A DNA stretch of 64,000 bases from Anolis sagrei. Taxonomy: Eukaryota > Chordata > Lepidosauria > Squamata > Anolidae. The stretch is from NCBI RefSeq assembly GCF_037176765.1, contig NC_090026.1, positions 132,244,752-132,308,751 on the forward strand, in the 5' to 3' direction. Below, piece after piece: positions 1-13,900 of this stretch. The stretch's first letter is position 1. Each line of letters begins with the position of its first letter. The translations under genes were made by a program, and so were the position numbers. Under the pieces are notes generated by a model. The model worked only from the letters and a program-made list of their open reading frames with translations, was not told the origin of the DNA and searched no databases.

Positions 1-853
1 AGGTCTGTTGGAACTAGGAAAAAGAGTTTATATATCCATGGAATGACCAGGGTGGGACAAAGGACTTTTGTCTGATGGAGCTAGTTGTGAATGTTTCAAC
101 TGACCACCTTGATTAGCATTTGATGGCCTGGCAGTGACTGGAGCAATCTTTTGTTGAGAGGTGATTAGATGTCCTTGTTTGTTTCCTCTCTGCTGTTTTG
201 CTGTTGTAATTTTAGAGTTTTTTTATTACTGGTAGCCAGATTTTGTTCATTTTCATGGTTTCCTCCTTTCTGTTGAAATTGTCCACATGCTTCTTGTGTA
301 TTTCAATGGCTTTTCTGTGTAGTCTGACATGGTGGTTGTGAGAGTGGTGCAGCATTTCCGTGCTCTCAGATAATATATTGAGTCCAGGTTGGTTCATCAG
401 GTGCTCTGCTATGGCTGATTTCTCTGGTTGGAGTAGTCTGCAGTGCCTTTCATGTTCCTTGAAACACAGAAATGTTGGACCACTCAAACAACCACCATGT
501 CAAACTACACAGAGTCTGGCTACCAGTATTAAAAAACTCTAAAATTAGAACAGCACAACAACAGAGAGGAAACAAACAAGGACATTTAATCACCTCTCAA
601 CAATAGATTGCTCCAGGCACTGCCAGGCCATCAAATGCTAATCAAGATGGTAAGTTGAAACATTCACACCTAGCTCCAGCAGACAAGAGTCCTTTGTCCC
701 ACCCTGGTCATTCCACAGATATATAAACCCCTTTTTCCTAGTTCCAACAGACCTCACTACCTCTGAGGATGCTTGCCATAGATGCAGGCAAAACGTCAGG
801 AGAGAATGCCTCTAGAACATGGCCACATAGCCCAAAAAAACCTACAACAACTA
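1..853. mobile_element. Penelope-like element (PLE) fold-back, cut by window start
   Basis: 1-466 is minus-strand PLE 3' region, including the end of the GIY-YIG endonuclease frame ([19 protein letters not shown] at 212-487). From about 467 the same terminal sequence resumes on the plus strand to about 853, ending in the block around acctctgaggatgcttgcc. The two halves are inverted copies, an arrangement PLEs are known for. Confidence 0.8.
760..801 (+). ncRNA. Hammerhead-ribozyme-like motif in PLE (degraded)
   Basis: CTGAGGA, a GCTTGC/GCAGGC stem and ACGTC as in the other PLE copies, but the core reads caaaac instead of cgaaac, so it is probably inactive. Confidence 0.35.
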
Positions 854-1308
854 CTGACAAGGTTTGGGAAAAATTGACCTTGAATGCTGGGAGTTGTAGT
901 TCATCTACATCCAGAGAGCACTGTGAACCGAAATGGCAATAGATCTTGACGAACTTTGGCACGTATACCTAACAGGACCAACTTTCAATATTGGTGGAGT
1001 TTGCAGGAATTTATATTGGATGCTGTTAGTTATAGTTCACCCACATCCAGAAGGCATTGTGAACCTGGACTATGATGGATTTAGACAACATATGGCACAC
1101 ATACCCAAAATGACCAACTTTGAAAACTGGCAGGATTTTGGGGGAAAATGACCCATGATGAGGGGAGTTGTCGTTTATCCACAATCAAAGAGCACTATGA
1201 ACAAACCAACCATGAATCTGGACCACACTTGACACTTTTATTCAGCATTGCCAACTAGTGTATTCCAACTATGGAACTCAACCAAACTTGGCACGCATAC
1301 CCCTATGG
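854..1308 (+). repeat. Degenerate module repeat (gggagttgtagttcac family)
   Basis: Successive units of roughly 130-160 bp share the phrases gggagttgtagttcac, catccagagagcactgtg, gatggatttggaccaaactt and ggcacacatacccaa. The same module builds the long hAT elements below. No coding potential. Confidence 0.6.
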
Positions 1309-2041
1309 CAGTGGTTCTCAACCTTGCTAATGCCGTGACCACTTAATGCAGTTCCATATGTTGTGGTGACCTCCAATCCACAATATTGTTTTCGTTGCTA
1401 CCTGTCATTTTACTACTTTATAAATTGTAATGTAAATATCCAATATGCAGGATATATTTTCATTCACTGGACTAAAATGAGCACAAATACCAAATATGCC
1501 CAAATGTGAATGTTAGTGGGGTTTAGGGAGGTTGATTTTGTAATTTAGGAGTTGTAGTTGCTGGGATTTATAGTTCACCTTTAATCAAAGAGCATTCTGA
1601 ACTCCACCAGTGATGGATTTAAACCGAACTTGGCACACAGAACTCCCATGATGATTAGAAAACACTGGAAGGGTTTTGTGGGCATTGACCTTCAGATTGG
1701 GAGTTGTAGTTCACCTATATCCAGAGGAGTGCTGTGGATTCATGCAATGATGGATCTGGACCAAACTTGGCACGAATACTCAATATGCCCAAATGTGAAC
1801 ACTGGTGGAGTCTGGGGAAAATAGACCTTGACAATTGGGAGTTTTAGTTATTGGGATTTGTAGTTCACCTACAATCAAAAAGCATTCTGAACTTGACCAA
1901 CAGTAGAATTGGATCAAACTTCCCACACAGAATCCCAATGACCAACAGAAAATACTATGTTTTCTTATGGTCTTTGACGACCCCTTTGACAACCCCTCAC
2001 GACCCCCTCAGGGGTACCGACCCCCAGGTTGAGAAGCACTG
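1309..2041 (+). mobile_element. Non-autonomous hAT element, 733 bp
   Basis: Terminal repeats cagtggttctcaacc and ggttgagaagcactg (Charlie-type hAT ends), flanked by a perfect 8-bp target duplication ccctatgg (1301-1308 and 2042-2049). The interior is two or more diverged copies of the module described at 854-1308. No transposase frame. Confidence 0.9.
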
Positions 2042-2097
2042 CCCTATGGGCATGGGCATGCAATATTCAGCATGTTACTGAGGTCTGAAGTAAGATC

Positions 2098-2365
2098 AGC
2101 TTTGGAAGTGGAAATAGATGCATATGAGGCGAGACAAGGTATTACAACAGGGTTACGAGAGTCTTGTAATTACATCAGCAAAATGTAAACGGAGGAGAGA
2201 ACTTCAGGAGACAGAGTGGGGTGTTCAGAATGGGACTCTGCATGGGATATTCAGGATGCCACTGATGTCTGGGTAGGATCAGTTTTGGTTTCATGTAATT
2301 AGAACAGCAGTGTCAACACCGAGGAGAGAACTTCATGAGAACTTCATGGGAGCGGAGGGGGCTCC
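2098..2365 (-). other. Gene A 3' UTR / 3' flank homologous to gene B
   Basis: This stretch aligns by eye with 28306-28540, 28813-28842 and 29517-29520 downstream of gene B (shared blocks such as the text around ttcagaatgggact and ggagagaacttca). In gene B it is split by BovB and PLE insertions. It marks the 3' limit of the tandem duplication. I see no clear AATAAA for gene A here. Confidence 0.6.
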
Positions 2366-2547
2366 TCAGCGTGGGGAGAAGCAGAAGGGGACTTGGCGCG
2401 GGATGTTCAGGAAGCCACTGACATCCGGGGTGAAGTCCATCTTGGTGACCCCAGGAGGGAACTTCAGGCAGAAATTCTGCAGGATGGTGGTGAAGAAGAG
2501 GAAGAGCTCCATCCGGGCCAGCCCTTCACCGAGACAGTTCCTTTTGC
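2366..2547 (-). CDS. CYP2 gene A exon 9 (haem loop, stop codon)
   Basis: 182 bp including the TGA at 2366-2368. Starts in [20 protein letters not shown], giving haem-ligand Cys438, and ends [11 protein letters not shown]. The acceptor cttacag lies 74 bp from the end of a hAT insertion (2622-3374). Confidence 0.93.
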
Positions 2548-4895
2548 CTGTAAGACAAGAAAACAGGAGACATCGCAAAAGTCACTCATAACGTGTCCAT
2601 GTGCAGAATATATTTCTAGATCAGTGGTTCTCAACCTTCCTAATGCCACGACCCCTTTATACAGTGCCTCATGTTGTGGTGACCCCCAACTATGAAATTA
2701 TTATCATTGCTACTTCCTAATGTTAATTGTGTTACTGTTATGAATCATAATGTAAATATCTGAAATGCAGGATGTATTTTCATGCACTGGACCAAATTTG
2801 GCACAAATACCCAATAACAGCACTCCCTGTAGTCATGCCGGCCACATGACCTTGGAGGTGTCTATGGACAACACTGACTCTTTGGCCTAGAAACTGAGCA
2901 CCAACCCCTAGAATTGGACACTACTGGACTTAATGTCAGGGGAAAACTTTTACCTTACCTTACCCAATATGCCAAAATTTGAATGCTGGTGTGGTTGGAG
3001 GGAGAATTGAGGGGGTTGGTGGGCACTGATCTTGAGTTTTGGAGTTGTAGTTCACCTACCTCCAGCTAGAGCACTGTGGACTCAAACAATGATGGAATTG
3101 GACCAAACCTGGCACAAATACTCCATATGCCCAAATGTGAACACTGGTGGAGTTTGGAGAAAATAGACCTTGACATTTGTGAGTTGTAGTTGCTGGGATT
3201 TATAGTTCACCTACAATCAAAGAGCATTCTGAACCCCACCAATGATAGAATTGCCCCAAACTTCCCAGATATGACCAACAAAAAATACTGTGTTTTCTAA
3301 TGGTCTTTGGCAACCCCTCTGACAGCTGCTCACGACCCCTCCAGGGGTCCCGACCCCCAGGTTGAGAAACACTGTTCTAGATCATTGGAGAATTACACTC
3401 TTTGATGACAGTTTGTCAAATCCTCAAGCCATTAGCCCCACAGACTAAAGGATGCTGGGAGCTGCAGTCCAAAAAAGCAACTTTCCCAAACTTTGTTTAT
3501 TTTGCTATGTCAAATTAACTTTAATTGGAGTACTCTGATTCATTCAGTTCTGCTGCGGGGCAGATAAGGATAACAGGGTTGACCCAATGGTTTCTATTTT
3601 GCCCCACCCGCACCCCCAAAAGTCTACTGCTCCCATTATTCTTTCTGACCTCTTTCATGTGATCTTTCCCCCTTTGTCATCATTATTGAATTAACAATAC
3701 GGATATCATAGATCACATTTCCTGTCCAGGCATATGGCCGCTCTGCACAGGAAACTCTTTATTCTGTGTAGGAAATGTCCTTTCTTCTTAGAAAAATCAT
3801 GTTTCAGTTCAAAGGATCTTATGGACTCCCTCTGTTTCTCACAGAAAAGATCTCCTACTGTCCCAACAGTTTTGAAGCCTCCTTTTAATCTCTTGAATAT
3901 ATTTCAATGTATCCACCACATCCACTACTCTGCTGATGAGTCTGCATGCCCAGTGTGGAACACATCTCACCACGCTAAAACTGTGGATGTGGCTCTTAAT
4001 GAGACATGCCGCATTATCACGGGGTGTCTGCACCCTACACCACTGGAGAAATTACACTGCTTAGCCGGTATCGCACCACCTGACATCCGCCGGGAAGTAG
4101 CATCCAATAGTGAAAGGACCAAGGCAGAGACATCTCCGGCTCATCCCCTGTTTGGGTATCAGCCAGCACGTCAATGACTTAAATCAAGAAATAGTTTTCT
4201 AAGATCTACAGAGACACTCGCTGGAACACCCCAGCAAGCGAGAGTCCAAAAGTGGCAGGCTCAAACCCAGAACCTCAATCCATGGGTGATACCAGATGAG
4301 AGACTCCCCCCTGGGCACACAGAAGACTGGGCGACTTGGAAGGCGCTGAACAGACTGCGCTCTGGCACCACGAGATGCAGAGCCAACCTCAAGAAATGGG
4401 GCCACAAAGTGGAATCCACGACATGCGAGTGTGGAGAAGAGCAAACCACTGACCACCTGCTGCAATGCAACCTGAGCCCTGCCACATGATGCACAAGGGA
4501 GGACCTCCTTGCGGCAACACCAGAGGCACTCCAAGGGGCTAGATACTGCTCAAAGGACATTTAATCAACTACCAAACTTGCAAACTCTGTGTCTTTTGTA
4601 TGTTTGTTTGTTTTTGTTAAAAATGTAATACAAATGTCTGGTTGCTGATGACACGATAAATAAATAAATAAATCCAAAATCCAGCCATTCTCCAGACCTG
4701 CAGAGAAAGGCACGTCGGCTCCGTTCTTCTTGAAGTTCCCTTTCTCATCCAGGAAATGTTCCGGGTCAAAACGGTGTGGGTTTTTAAACTGCTTGGAATC
4801 ATTCAAGAGAGAGGTCAGCATGGGCAGGACGGTCGCACCCTGACGGAAGGAAACACATGACGGAACAATGTGAGAACCCACAAGTGGCTACCAAG

Positions 4896-4931
<36 letters not shown>

Positions 4932-7900
4932 GAGCAAATTACCGGGAGTGGTCAACCCCCCTGTTCAAATAGCTCCACTGGCTTCCAATAAGTTTCCAAT
5001 CCCAATTCAAGGTGCAGGTTATTACCTATAGAGCCCTAAATGGTTCGGGACCTGCTTTCTTTGAGATAGCATCTTCCCTTACAAACTTGCACAATCTCTA
5101 AGATTTTCTGAGGAGGATCTTCTCTTGCTCCCACTCCTGTCTCTGTTATGGTTGGTGGGAATGAGAGATAGGACCTTCTCGGTGGTGGCCCCCGAGAAGG
5201 ATGTTCTGCTGTGTTTTTGACTAGACAATTTCCCAGGCTAACTTGGTCCCAGCCAGAGCCCAAAATCCTCGCACTTTACTATTGTTCTGTGCCCAAAGTT
5301 ATAATGTTCTATCTTACATTGCCCTCTATCTCCAATGTTGCCATTTGACTTATGCATTTTATCCATCAGCCCTAGCTTGCATGCTGGTCGACATGCGAGT
5401 GTGGAGAGGAGCAAACCACTGACCACCTGCTGCAATGCACCCTGAGCCCTGCCACATGCACAATGGAGGACCTCCTTGTGGCAACACCAGAGGCACTCCA
5501 AGGGGACAGATACTGGTCAAAGGACATTTAATCAGCTACCAAACTCGCAAATTCTGTATTTTGTCTGTTTGTTTGCTTTGTTCTGTTAGAAATGTAATAT
5601 AATTGACTGGTTGCCCTGACACGACAAATAAATAATAAATCAGACCTAGTCTCACAATTGATTTGCACCAGTCCGCCCACCCGTATCCAGAAACGGATCA
5701 TTATTGCAGGTTCATTGGATATTGGTTTGATGGTTGCTCTTGAGCACTCTAGCTGGAGGTCAGCTGTGACCAGCAGTGCTGTAGAATTTGAAGAGGCACG
5801 AATGGAGGGCAAAAAAGAGAAATGTGCCACGAGGAAGGAGATGGCCTCACTGCGGAAGGGAGAACATGCAGGTCACGAATAGGGCTCCACAGCCACCTTG
5901 TTCTTGGAGGACAATCTTACTCGGACAGTGAGGGATAGCCTAAGTAAGTAAGTAATTGCCTTCAAGACATTATGACAACCTTAAGGCAGGCAGAATTTGT
6001 TCAGAGGGGGCTTGCCTTTGCTTTGAGGCTGAGAAAGTATGTCTCACATAAGGTCACCCAATGGGTTTCCACGGCCAATTGGAAATTCAAACTCATCTCC
6101 AAAGTCATAGCCTGAGGGTCAAACCACTTTGCCATTAAGAGACATTATCACTGAATTTTTCAGTGCTGATGTGCTCCAAAGTACTCAGATTCTGGGATGA
6201 AGTTCTATTGTGGATAAAGCAAATACTGGGGGAAACAGTGCTTTTCAGGGGAGCTCTACTTATGATTTCTATATGCGAAAATAAGAATAGGATTTGGCAA
6301 ATAAAAACCTTATATTGCTCCTCAGGATCCCAATGATGTGGAATCCTGAGAGTTGTTACTGCAACTCTCAGGATCCCACATCATTGAGCCATGGCAGTTC
6401 AAGTGAAGGCAAGCGGCATTAATCCCACAGTGTAGATGTGTCCTTCACCTCCTGGTGAGACCCCAGTCTCCTCTCTCCAAGTACCTTTGGGATGACAAAG
6501 CCTTCCAGCTCCACATCCCTCCTTGCTCTGCGCGCCAATCCCAATGGAACCAGGTCGAGGAATCGCTGGGCTTCGTGGATGACAGCCTCTGTGTAGGGCA
6601 TCCCAGGGCGATCCTTCATGGAAGGCATCCGCTCACGGCCGATCACCCGGTCGATTTCCTCCTGGACCTTTGCTGGATGCAGCATCAAAGACAACGTGTT
6701 GTTACAGTAAGTCACAGCAGGATCAAGTGTGTGTTGAAGAAAAACCTTATGATGGTAATTATTCTGTGCAGCTGGTAATGTAGGTCAGCAAGCATGTTTG
6801 GGCCACACCCGATGGGGTATAACTGTATGGGTTTTAGAATACAGTTCAGCTTTTGCTCTGAGGAGGTCTATGCTCAAAGGCTTTGCTCTGGGGAGCAGTT
6901 TGGAGAAGCAACTCTGAAGGAGGCTATGGAGGAATAGCTGTTTACTCAAGGTTTATGTTTTGCACAACACATGTTTACATACATAAGGAGAAAAAGGAGG
7001 CCGGTTTTAGTTGATCATCCCCATCCTCTCGATTAGGCAGCAACAGTTGGTTGTTCCTATTGCAACTCATCTATTTTACCATCAGAATCTTAGAGTTAGA
7101 AGATACCCCAAAGGCCATCCAGTCCAACCTCATTCTGCCAGGCAGGAAGAAACCACCCAAGCCCTCCTGACTGATTGCCATCCAACTCCATAGGTATCAG
7201 CAGACCATCCAGTCCAATCCCATTGTGACAGGAAGTAAAAGCACAATCACAGCACTTCAGGCAGATGGATATACTGCCTTTGCTGAATGTAAGACACTAT
7301 CTAAGCCAGTGGTTCTCAACCTGTGGGCTCACAGATGTTTTGGCCTTCAACACCCAGAAATCCTAACAGCTGGAAAACCTTTCTGGGAGTTGTAGGTCAA
7401 AACACATGGGGATGCACAGGCTGAGAACCACTGATCTAAGCCTTCCCAACATATGGCTGTCCAACCCCATGGATATTAGCAGGCTCAAGGAGAAGTAAGG
7501 CTCTAGAGTCATAGACTCACAAAGTTGGAAGGAACCCCAACAATCATCCAGTTCAACCCCTTCTTCCAGGCAGAAAGACACCAACAAAGCCCTCCCAACA
7601 GTCATCCAACCCCATGGATATTAGCAGGCTTATGGAGAAGTAAGGTTATAGTCATAGAATCTTAGAGTCAGAAGGGACTCCAGGGGCCATCTAGTCCAGT
7701 CCCATTCTGCCAAGGATCCTATGTTCCTCCTCACAAATAAGTGAAACATGTGCAAGCCAATAAGTGCAAAAAAGAGGTAACCTTGCACGGAGGGGTGTCC
7801 CACCAGGAGCATCAGGGTGAACCTCAGAGTGGTGCTGGTGGTCTCTGTCCCGGCGAAGAACAGATCATTAATGGTCAACATAAGGTGTTCCTTCGTGAAT

Positions 7901-10900
7901 TCGGTCCTGGGGTTGTTTTTCTCCTGTAAAGGATTGGGAGAACAAGGGTGAAAGTGCCTGCTGTAGCTGTGCCTTCTCATCAGCCACAAGCCCTGAGTCT
8001 GAATCATAGAGTTGTAGAATCATGGACTTGGAAGAGACCACATGAGCCATCTAGTCCAACCTCCTGCCAGACAGGAAAAACACCATCAAAGCATCTCTAA
8101 CAGATGGCCATCCAGACTCTTTAAAAGCCTCCAAAGAAGAATCCACCACTATGAGACAGAGAGTTCCATAAAAATATCTCTAAAATGTTGTACATTTTAG
8201 AATTAAAGACATATGCATAGGCCCAACTTCCAAAGGTTTTCACAGTTTTGAGGCAGAGGATCTCAGATGGAAATTTATATGCAATCTTATGACACTTCTG
8301 TGATCTGAAATTCATACAGACAGGAACAGATTAGATGTCAAGCATCATTAATCTGAAACATTCCAAAATCCAAAATTGCATCCTGGGAGTGTGAGAGAGT
8401 AACACCATTGCTTTCTGATAGTTCAGCATACACAACCTTAGCTTTGCACATAAAACTATGTAATAATTCAGACTATATATACATATAAAGGATATTTGAA
8501 ACATCAACAGAATGTCTATCTAGACTTGGGCCCCACATCCAAGATATCTCACTATGTCTACACAAGTATCCCCAAGCTTCCAGAAATCTCTGTAATCCAG
8601 TGGTTCTCAACCTGGGGTCCCCAGATGTTTTTGGCCTTCAACTCCCAGAAATCCTAACAGCTGGTAAACTGGCTGGGATTTCTGGGAGTTGTAGGCCAAA
8701 AACATCTGGGGACCCCAGGTTGAGAACCACTGCTGTTATCCAAAGCCCTTCTGGTCCCAAGTGAAGGGAGCTAGGACTAAGGTAGTGATGGAAAAATCAG
8801 CTCAGATGAGGGAGGGAAAGGAGATAAAGAGAGGGGACCGTGAATTGGAAATTTCCCAGCCAAAACAGAGATATCACACAAGGGGAAAGTTTAAAAGGTT
8901 TTTGCCTAGTAACAAGCAGGCATAGAAGGGGGTAGGAAGAGGAATGTAGGCTGTGGAAGAAAAGCAAACACAGGAATACTGAGAAGAGGGAACAAAAGAA
9001 GAGATAGAGATGAAGCCTGGGCACATGATCAAAGTATGCTCAGTGTTGATTATAAAAAAACTGAGCTGCATCTCCGACTGTGTGGCATTTTTTCCTTTTG
9101 TTCACCCAGCAGGGTGAGTTGGCCAAATAAACCTGTTGAATGATCTCCTTGCTTCCAGTATTGATTGGAAAGAAACCCTGGAGGTTTTGGTCCATAAAGA
9201 AAAGAGGGAGACTTGCATAGTCAAAATGTTTCTGCAGTGCAGCAAAAGAGATCGCTTTCCCACATTACATGCTTTTCCTCTATGTGTCTTGCATGTAGCA
9301 TTCTTTTCTTTGGGATGGGTCACCAAGAAACAAATATGAGTTTAATCTGTGTTTCAAGGCTGAACCTCGCCCCACCTCTACCTTGTGTTTAATGGCATTT
9401 GGGGGGATCCCTTTCCCCAAGATACTTTTCTATTGCCCTTCCTGTTTGGTCTAATGAAAACGAGGCTATCTTGCGCACCAGGGCAGCCACTTTGTGAGTG
9501 TGTCCCCCATTCTGGCAGCTGTTTTTGCCCTTCCGAACTCTTATTTTCAACCCATTTTTCCCAAATGCTCCCCAGATGTTGCTTGTTCTCCTCCAAATGG
9601 AAGAGCACTCTCTTGTTTAGGCTCACCTGCTCCATTTTGAGGAGGAAGGTGTCTACAAAGTCCCGAGGCGTGTCTGTGGCATCAAAGGTTTCAATGTGTT
9701 CCTCAATCTTCCGATTGATGAAGTCCTGGATAGCGTAGGCCTCTTGGAACATGGTTTGATGGGGGCCAGGCAGGCGGTCCATGATCCGGGGGATCATGTT
9801 GTAGAGCTGAAGGGGAAAGAGGAAGAAGGTGAATATGATGAAGGGTGAGGAGGCTGACAAGCACATTGGCGATTTAGAATCCAAATTAAATCCACTGAGA
9901 GAACCCAATATTACGTAGCCATCCATAGGGCTCCTGCCGTCTTCCTCCCTCAATCACCTTTGGTCACTTTGATGACTGGGAAATAGAATATGGATGAAAC
10001 CTTATGGGTTCACCATGAATTCCCATTCTATCCTTAGTACAGGTTGAGCATCCCTTATTTGTACTTCCAGAATCCAAAATGGTCCCTGAGGGCAGCTGAG
10101 GTACCTGAAATAGTGTCCCCTTTGCTTTCTAATGATTCAATGTCCTCAAACTTGGCAGAAATTATTTAAAAGATTGTATAAAATGTCCTCTTGGCTATGC
10201 GCAGAAGGCATCTAGAAGACTTAAATGATATTTTGTTGGAGATAGCAACCTTCTCAAGCCTCCTCTATCCAATTTTTTGTCTGTTTATAATGTGTTGTTT
10301 ATTCCATGAAATGTATGTCTTCTTTGGTTTGCAGTTTTCTTATCTCTATGTACCTGAGGCAGTGGGAGGGGCTGCAGACCACGTGACTGATTCAATTCCT
10401 GTTTAGAACGCAGTTTTAAAAAGGATGACAGCTGAGGAAAAACAGTTGTTGCTTGAGTCTGTTTGAGTGCAGAAGCCAATGTTAGAAGTTCAAAGTCTGT
10501 TGAGGCTTGAGTTCCTTGGAAGTAGACTCCTGAAACTCTGCTATTCAATGTGTTATGACCCTAACAGGTCATAATCCAACAGTCCAATAATTTTATGTTT
10601 AGACTTGGGTCCCATCTCCATAGAATCATAGAGTTGGAAGAGACCTCCTGGGCCATCCAGTCCAACCCCATTCTGCCAAAAAGCAGGAATATTGCATTCA
10701 GATCACCCCTGACAGATGGCCATCCAGCCTCTGTTTAAAAGCTTCCAAAGAAGGAGCCTCCACCACACTCTGGGGCAGAGAGTTCCACTGCTGAACGGCT
10801 CTCACAGTCAGGAAGTTCTTCCTCATGTTCAGATGGAAATCTCCTCTCTTGTAGTTTGAAGCCATTGCTGCCTTGCGCCCTATTATTTATTTATTTACTT

Positions 10901-13900
10901 TATTTGTATACCGCTCTTCTCAGCCCTTAGCCCTTTATTACATGGCTATCATATCTCATCTCAGCCTTCTCTTCTTCAGGCTAAACATGCCCAGCTCTTT
11001 AAGCCGCTCCTCATAGGGCTTGTTCTCCAGACCCTTGATCATTTTAGCCGCCTTCCTCTGGACACATTCCAGCTTGTCAATATCTCTCTTCAATTGTGGT
11101 GCCCAAAATTGGACACAATATTCCAGGTGTGGTCTAACCAAAGCAGAATAGAGGGGTAGAGAGAAGCTATGTGCAAATACAGGTATACCAAAATCCAGAA
11201 CAACAACACAGTGTTTTGTATAGATACTTGTTAGATGTTGTTTCTTTTGATGTAAATGCATATGACCATTGTTCGGAGCAGTAATAAATGTATGGATTGA
11301 TTGAGCAATCAAAACCCAAACATTTCTGGTCCCAAGCCTTTTGGATAACGCATACTCAACCTGTATTTGCCTGTAGAAGTTGGGAGCTTTGCAGGATTGA
11401 ATGTGGTTCTTCAGGAAGTCAAAAGACCAGAGCAAAAGATTTAAGAGAAGGCAGGTTTCCCGAAACATTTTTGGTCAAGATGCTTAACATACTACACTGA
11501 CCAGCCAAAACTCATTTTAAAACAAGTAAGATTGTTGCATCTAAAGTGAAGCTCAATGGTAAGCTGATCTAGATGACATGTCACTGTTTTCCAGGTATAG
11601 CAAAGGGGACAGGTACATTTGAACAGTAATATGTATGCCATCAAATAGTTCTGGACTTTAGCTCTAAAGGACAAAATCAGAAGACAATTAGTGGCTCAAG
11701 GAAGGGAAGAATCTTGACAAATTGCAAACATATCATGGCCAGGGATTTTAGGCAAAGCTGTAGCTAGCCCTTTGATCTAATGATGAAAAGATGGCATTCC
11801 AAAGCCCAAACTTCCTGTGCTCCCGAGCATTTCAGGTGAAGGATTCTCAACCTTTGTGATACAATTCCTCCATTTGGAGCTTGGGAATGTTGCACAGTTG
11901 GAACACAAATCCTCAAATCCTATGGCCACCATAAACATTCAACCTGGTGCTTTTGTAAACAGTTGGTCTTTCCTATCACTCGGTTCATAGCTGCCTTCGA
12001 TCCCCTTGATGTCTCAGTCTCAAAATGACCATTACTATCGTCCTCCTCCTCACCTGTCCTGCAAAGCTACTTTCAAGCCGGATGCTATTGATGACGAAAT
12101 TGATGATCTGGACGTACTCCTCGTCCTGGTAGTCGAACCTTTCGCCCAGAAGGATGTGGCAGATCACGTTCCCTGTGACGCTGTTGAAAAGGCTGGCGGG
12201 ACTCAAGGGCTGGCCTGAGTTGAGGGAGACAACAAGTTACTGTAGGTGGACACATGCCATAGAATTAAAAAATCCTAGAGTTGGAAGGGACCCCCCAAAG
12301 GCCACCCAGTCCATCCTCTTTGGCCAGGGAGGAATGCACATTTGGAGTCCTCCTGACAGAGTCATCCAGCCTCTGGTTGGGAAACTCCAGAGAATGAGAC
12401 TCCACAGACTCCCAGGTAGCAACATATTCCACAGTCAAACAGCTCTTCCTCTCAGGAAGTTCATCCCAATATTTAGGTGGAAACTTTATTTTTTTTTCTT
12501 GTAGTTTGGCTCTGTTACTCCATTGTGTCTTATCCTATGGAGCAGCAGAAAACAAGTTTCCCTCCCCATTCAAATATTTAAATACGACTCTCATGTCCCC
12601 GCTAGAAACTGAGCCTTGCGAGACTTGACCTGTGAAGCTTGGAAAAGTGTGCATCTACACTGTAGAATGAATGAAGTCTTACACTGAATTAACTTGCACA
12701 GTTCTTTCAAAAAGCAAGGTATGGGCACGCACCCTTGGTGTTCCTGAGCGCCTTCACCAAGTGCTCAGCCTCCTCCTGGATCCATTCCTCGATGCCTTTC
12801 TTCCCCATCCCAAAGTTCCTGAAGGTCATGAGGGAGAAGCGGCGGATGTGCACCCAGCGCTCACCGTTGGACATAAACACACCTGAAGGAGGCAACCAGA
12901 GAAGCCAAATGAATTCAGAGCTCAAATCCCAAGCTGGATGTGAACTAGACCCATCAGTTGGGCAAAGGACAACAAAGCTCCCCTTCACCATTGAGAATCT
13001 GTGCCATCTCCCCTTGGGGAGGAGGCAATATTGGACCAACATCTCTATACGGTTTTGGGCCAGCTTACTTGTCCGAACGCATCTGCCTCTACGTCTCACC
13101 TCGTAACTTAAGATCATCCGGGGAGGCCCTGCTCTCGCTCCCACCAACATTGCAAACGCGGCTGGCGGGGACAAGAGACAGGGCCTTCTTGGCTGTAGCC
13201 CCCCGCCTGTGGAATTCCCTTCCAAATGAAATACGTTCGACTCCATTCCTCCTGGCGTTCAGCAAGAAATTATAATCTTGGTTTTGGGACCAGGCTTTTG
13301 GACAATAAACATAAAGCAGCACTTTGACTGGAAATAGACTGGCAAGACGATATGTATGAGGATACGGTTTTATTGTTCTATCAGTGGGTTTGTGGACTGC
13401 GTATTGTTTAATGACTGTTTTAATGACTGTTATGATAATTTGGTTAATTAATTGCTATTGTTTTAACTCTGAATGCATTTATGGTTTTATACTGTGTTAT
13501 TGATTGTGGCATCAAACCGTTGCCATGGTGTGGTTCAAAGGGAATGTTTGTAGCCCCACAGCAGAGTGCATGCCTTGCGCACAGGAAGCTCCCTGTCTGT
13601 GTAGTGTTCACCGAACAGAGATTGCAGGTATCAAAATCATTCAGTTGTTATAGAAGAACTAAAAAGCCATTTGAGTTAGCACATGCAGACCTTACTGGGC
13701 CATTTCCACCTAGCGAAGGAGGTTCAAACTATCTTTTGATATTGGTTGATGACTACACCAGGTTTACTTACTGTGTTATGCTAAAAATTTAAGCTTCAAG
13801 TGTTTGCTAAATTCAAAGAATGGTTGGCAACGATAGAAAGAAAATTTCCCTAGAAATTAGGCAGTTTGATGTCAGACAGAAGAGGAGAATTTATGGGGAA

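Noticed and set aside
8797-9071. Overlapping minus-strand frames rich in Leu/Ser/Phe
   Set aside because: Arise from purine-rich plus-strand text in intron 5 of gene A; no domain or splice context.
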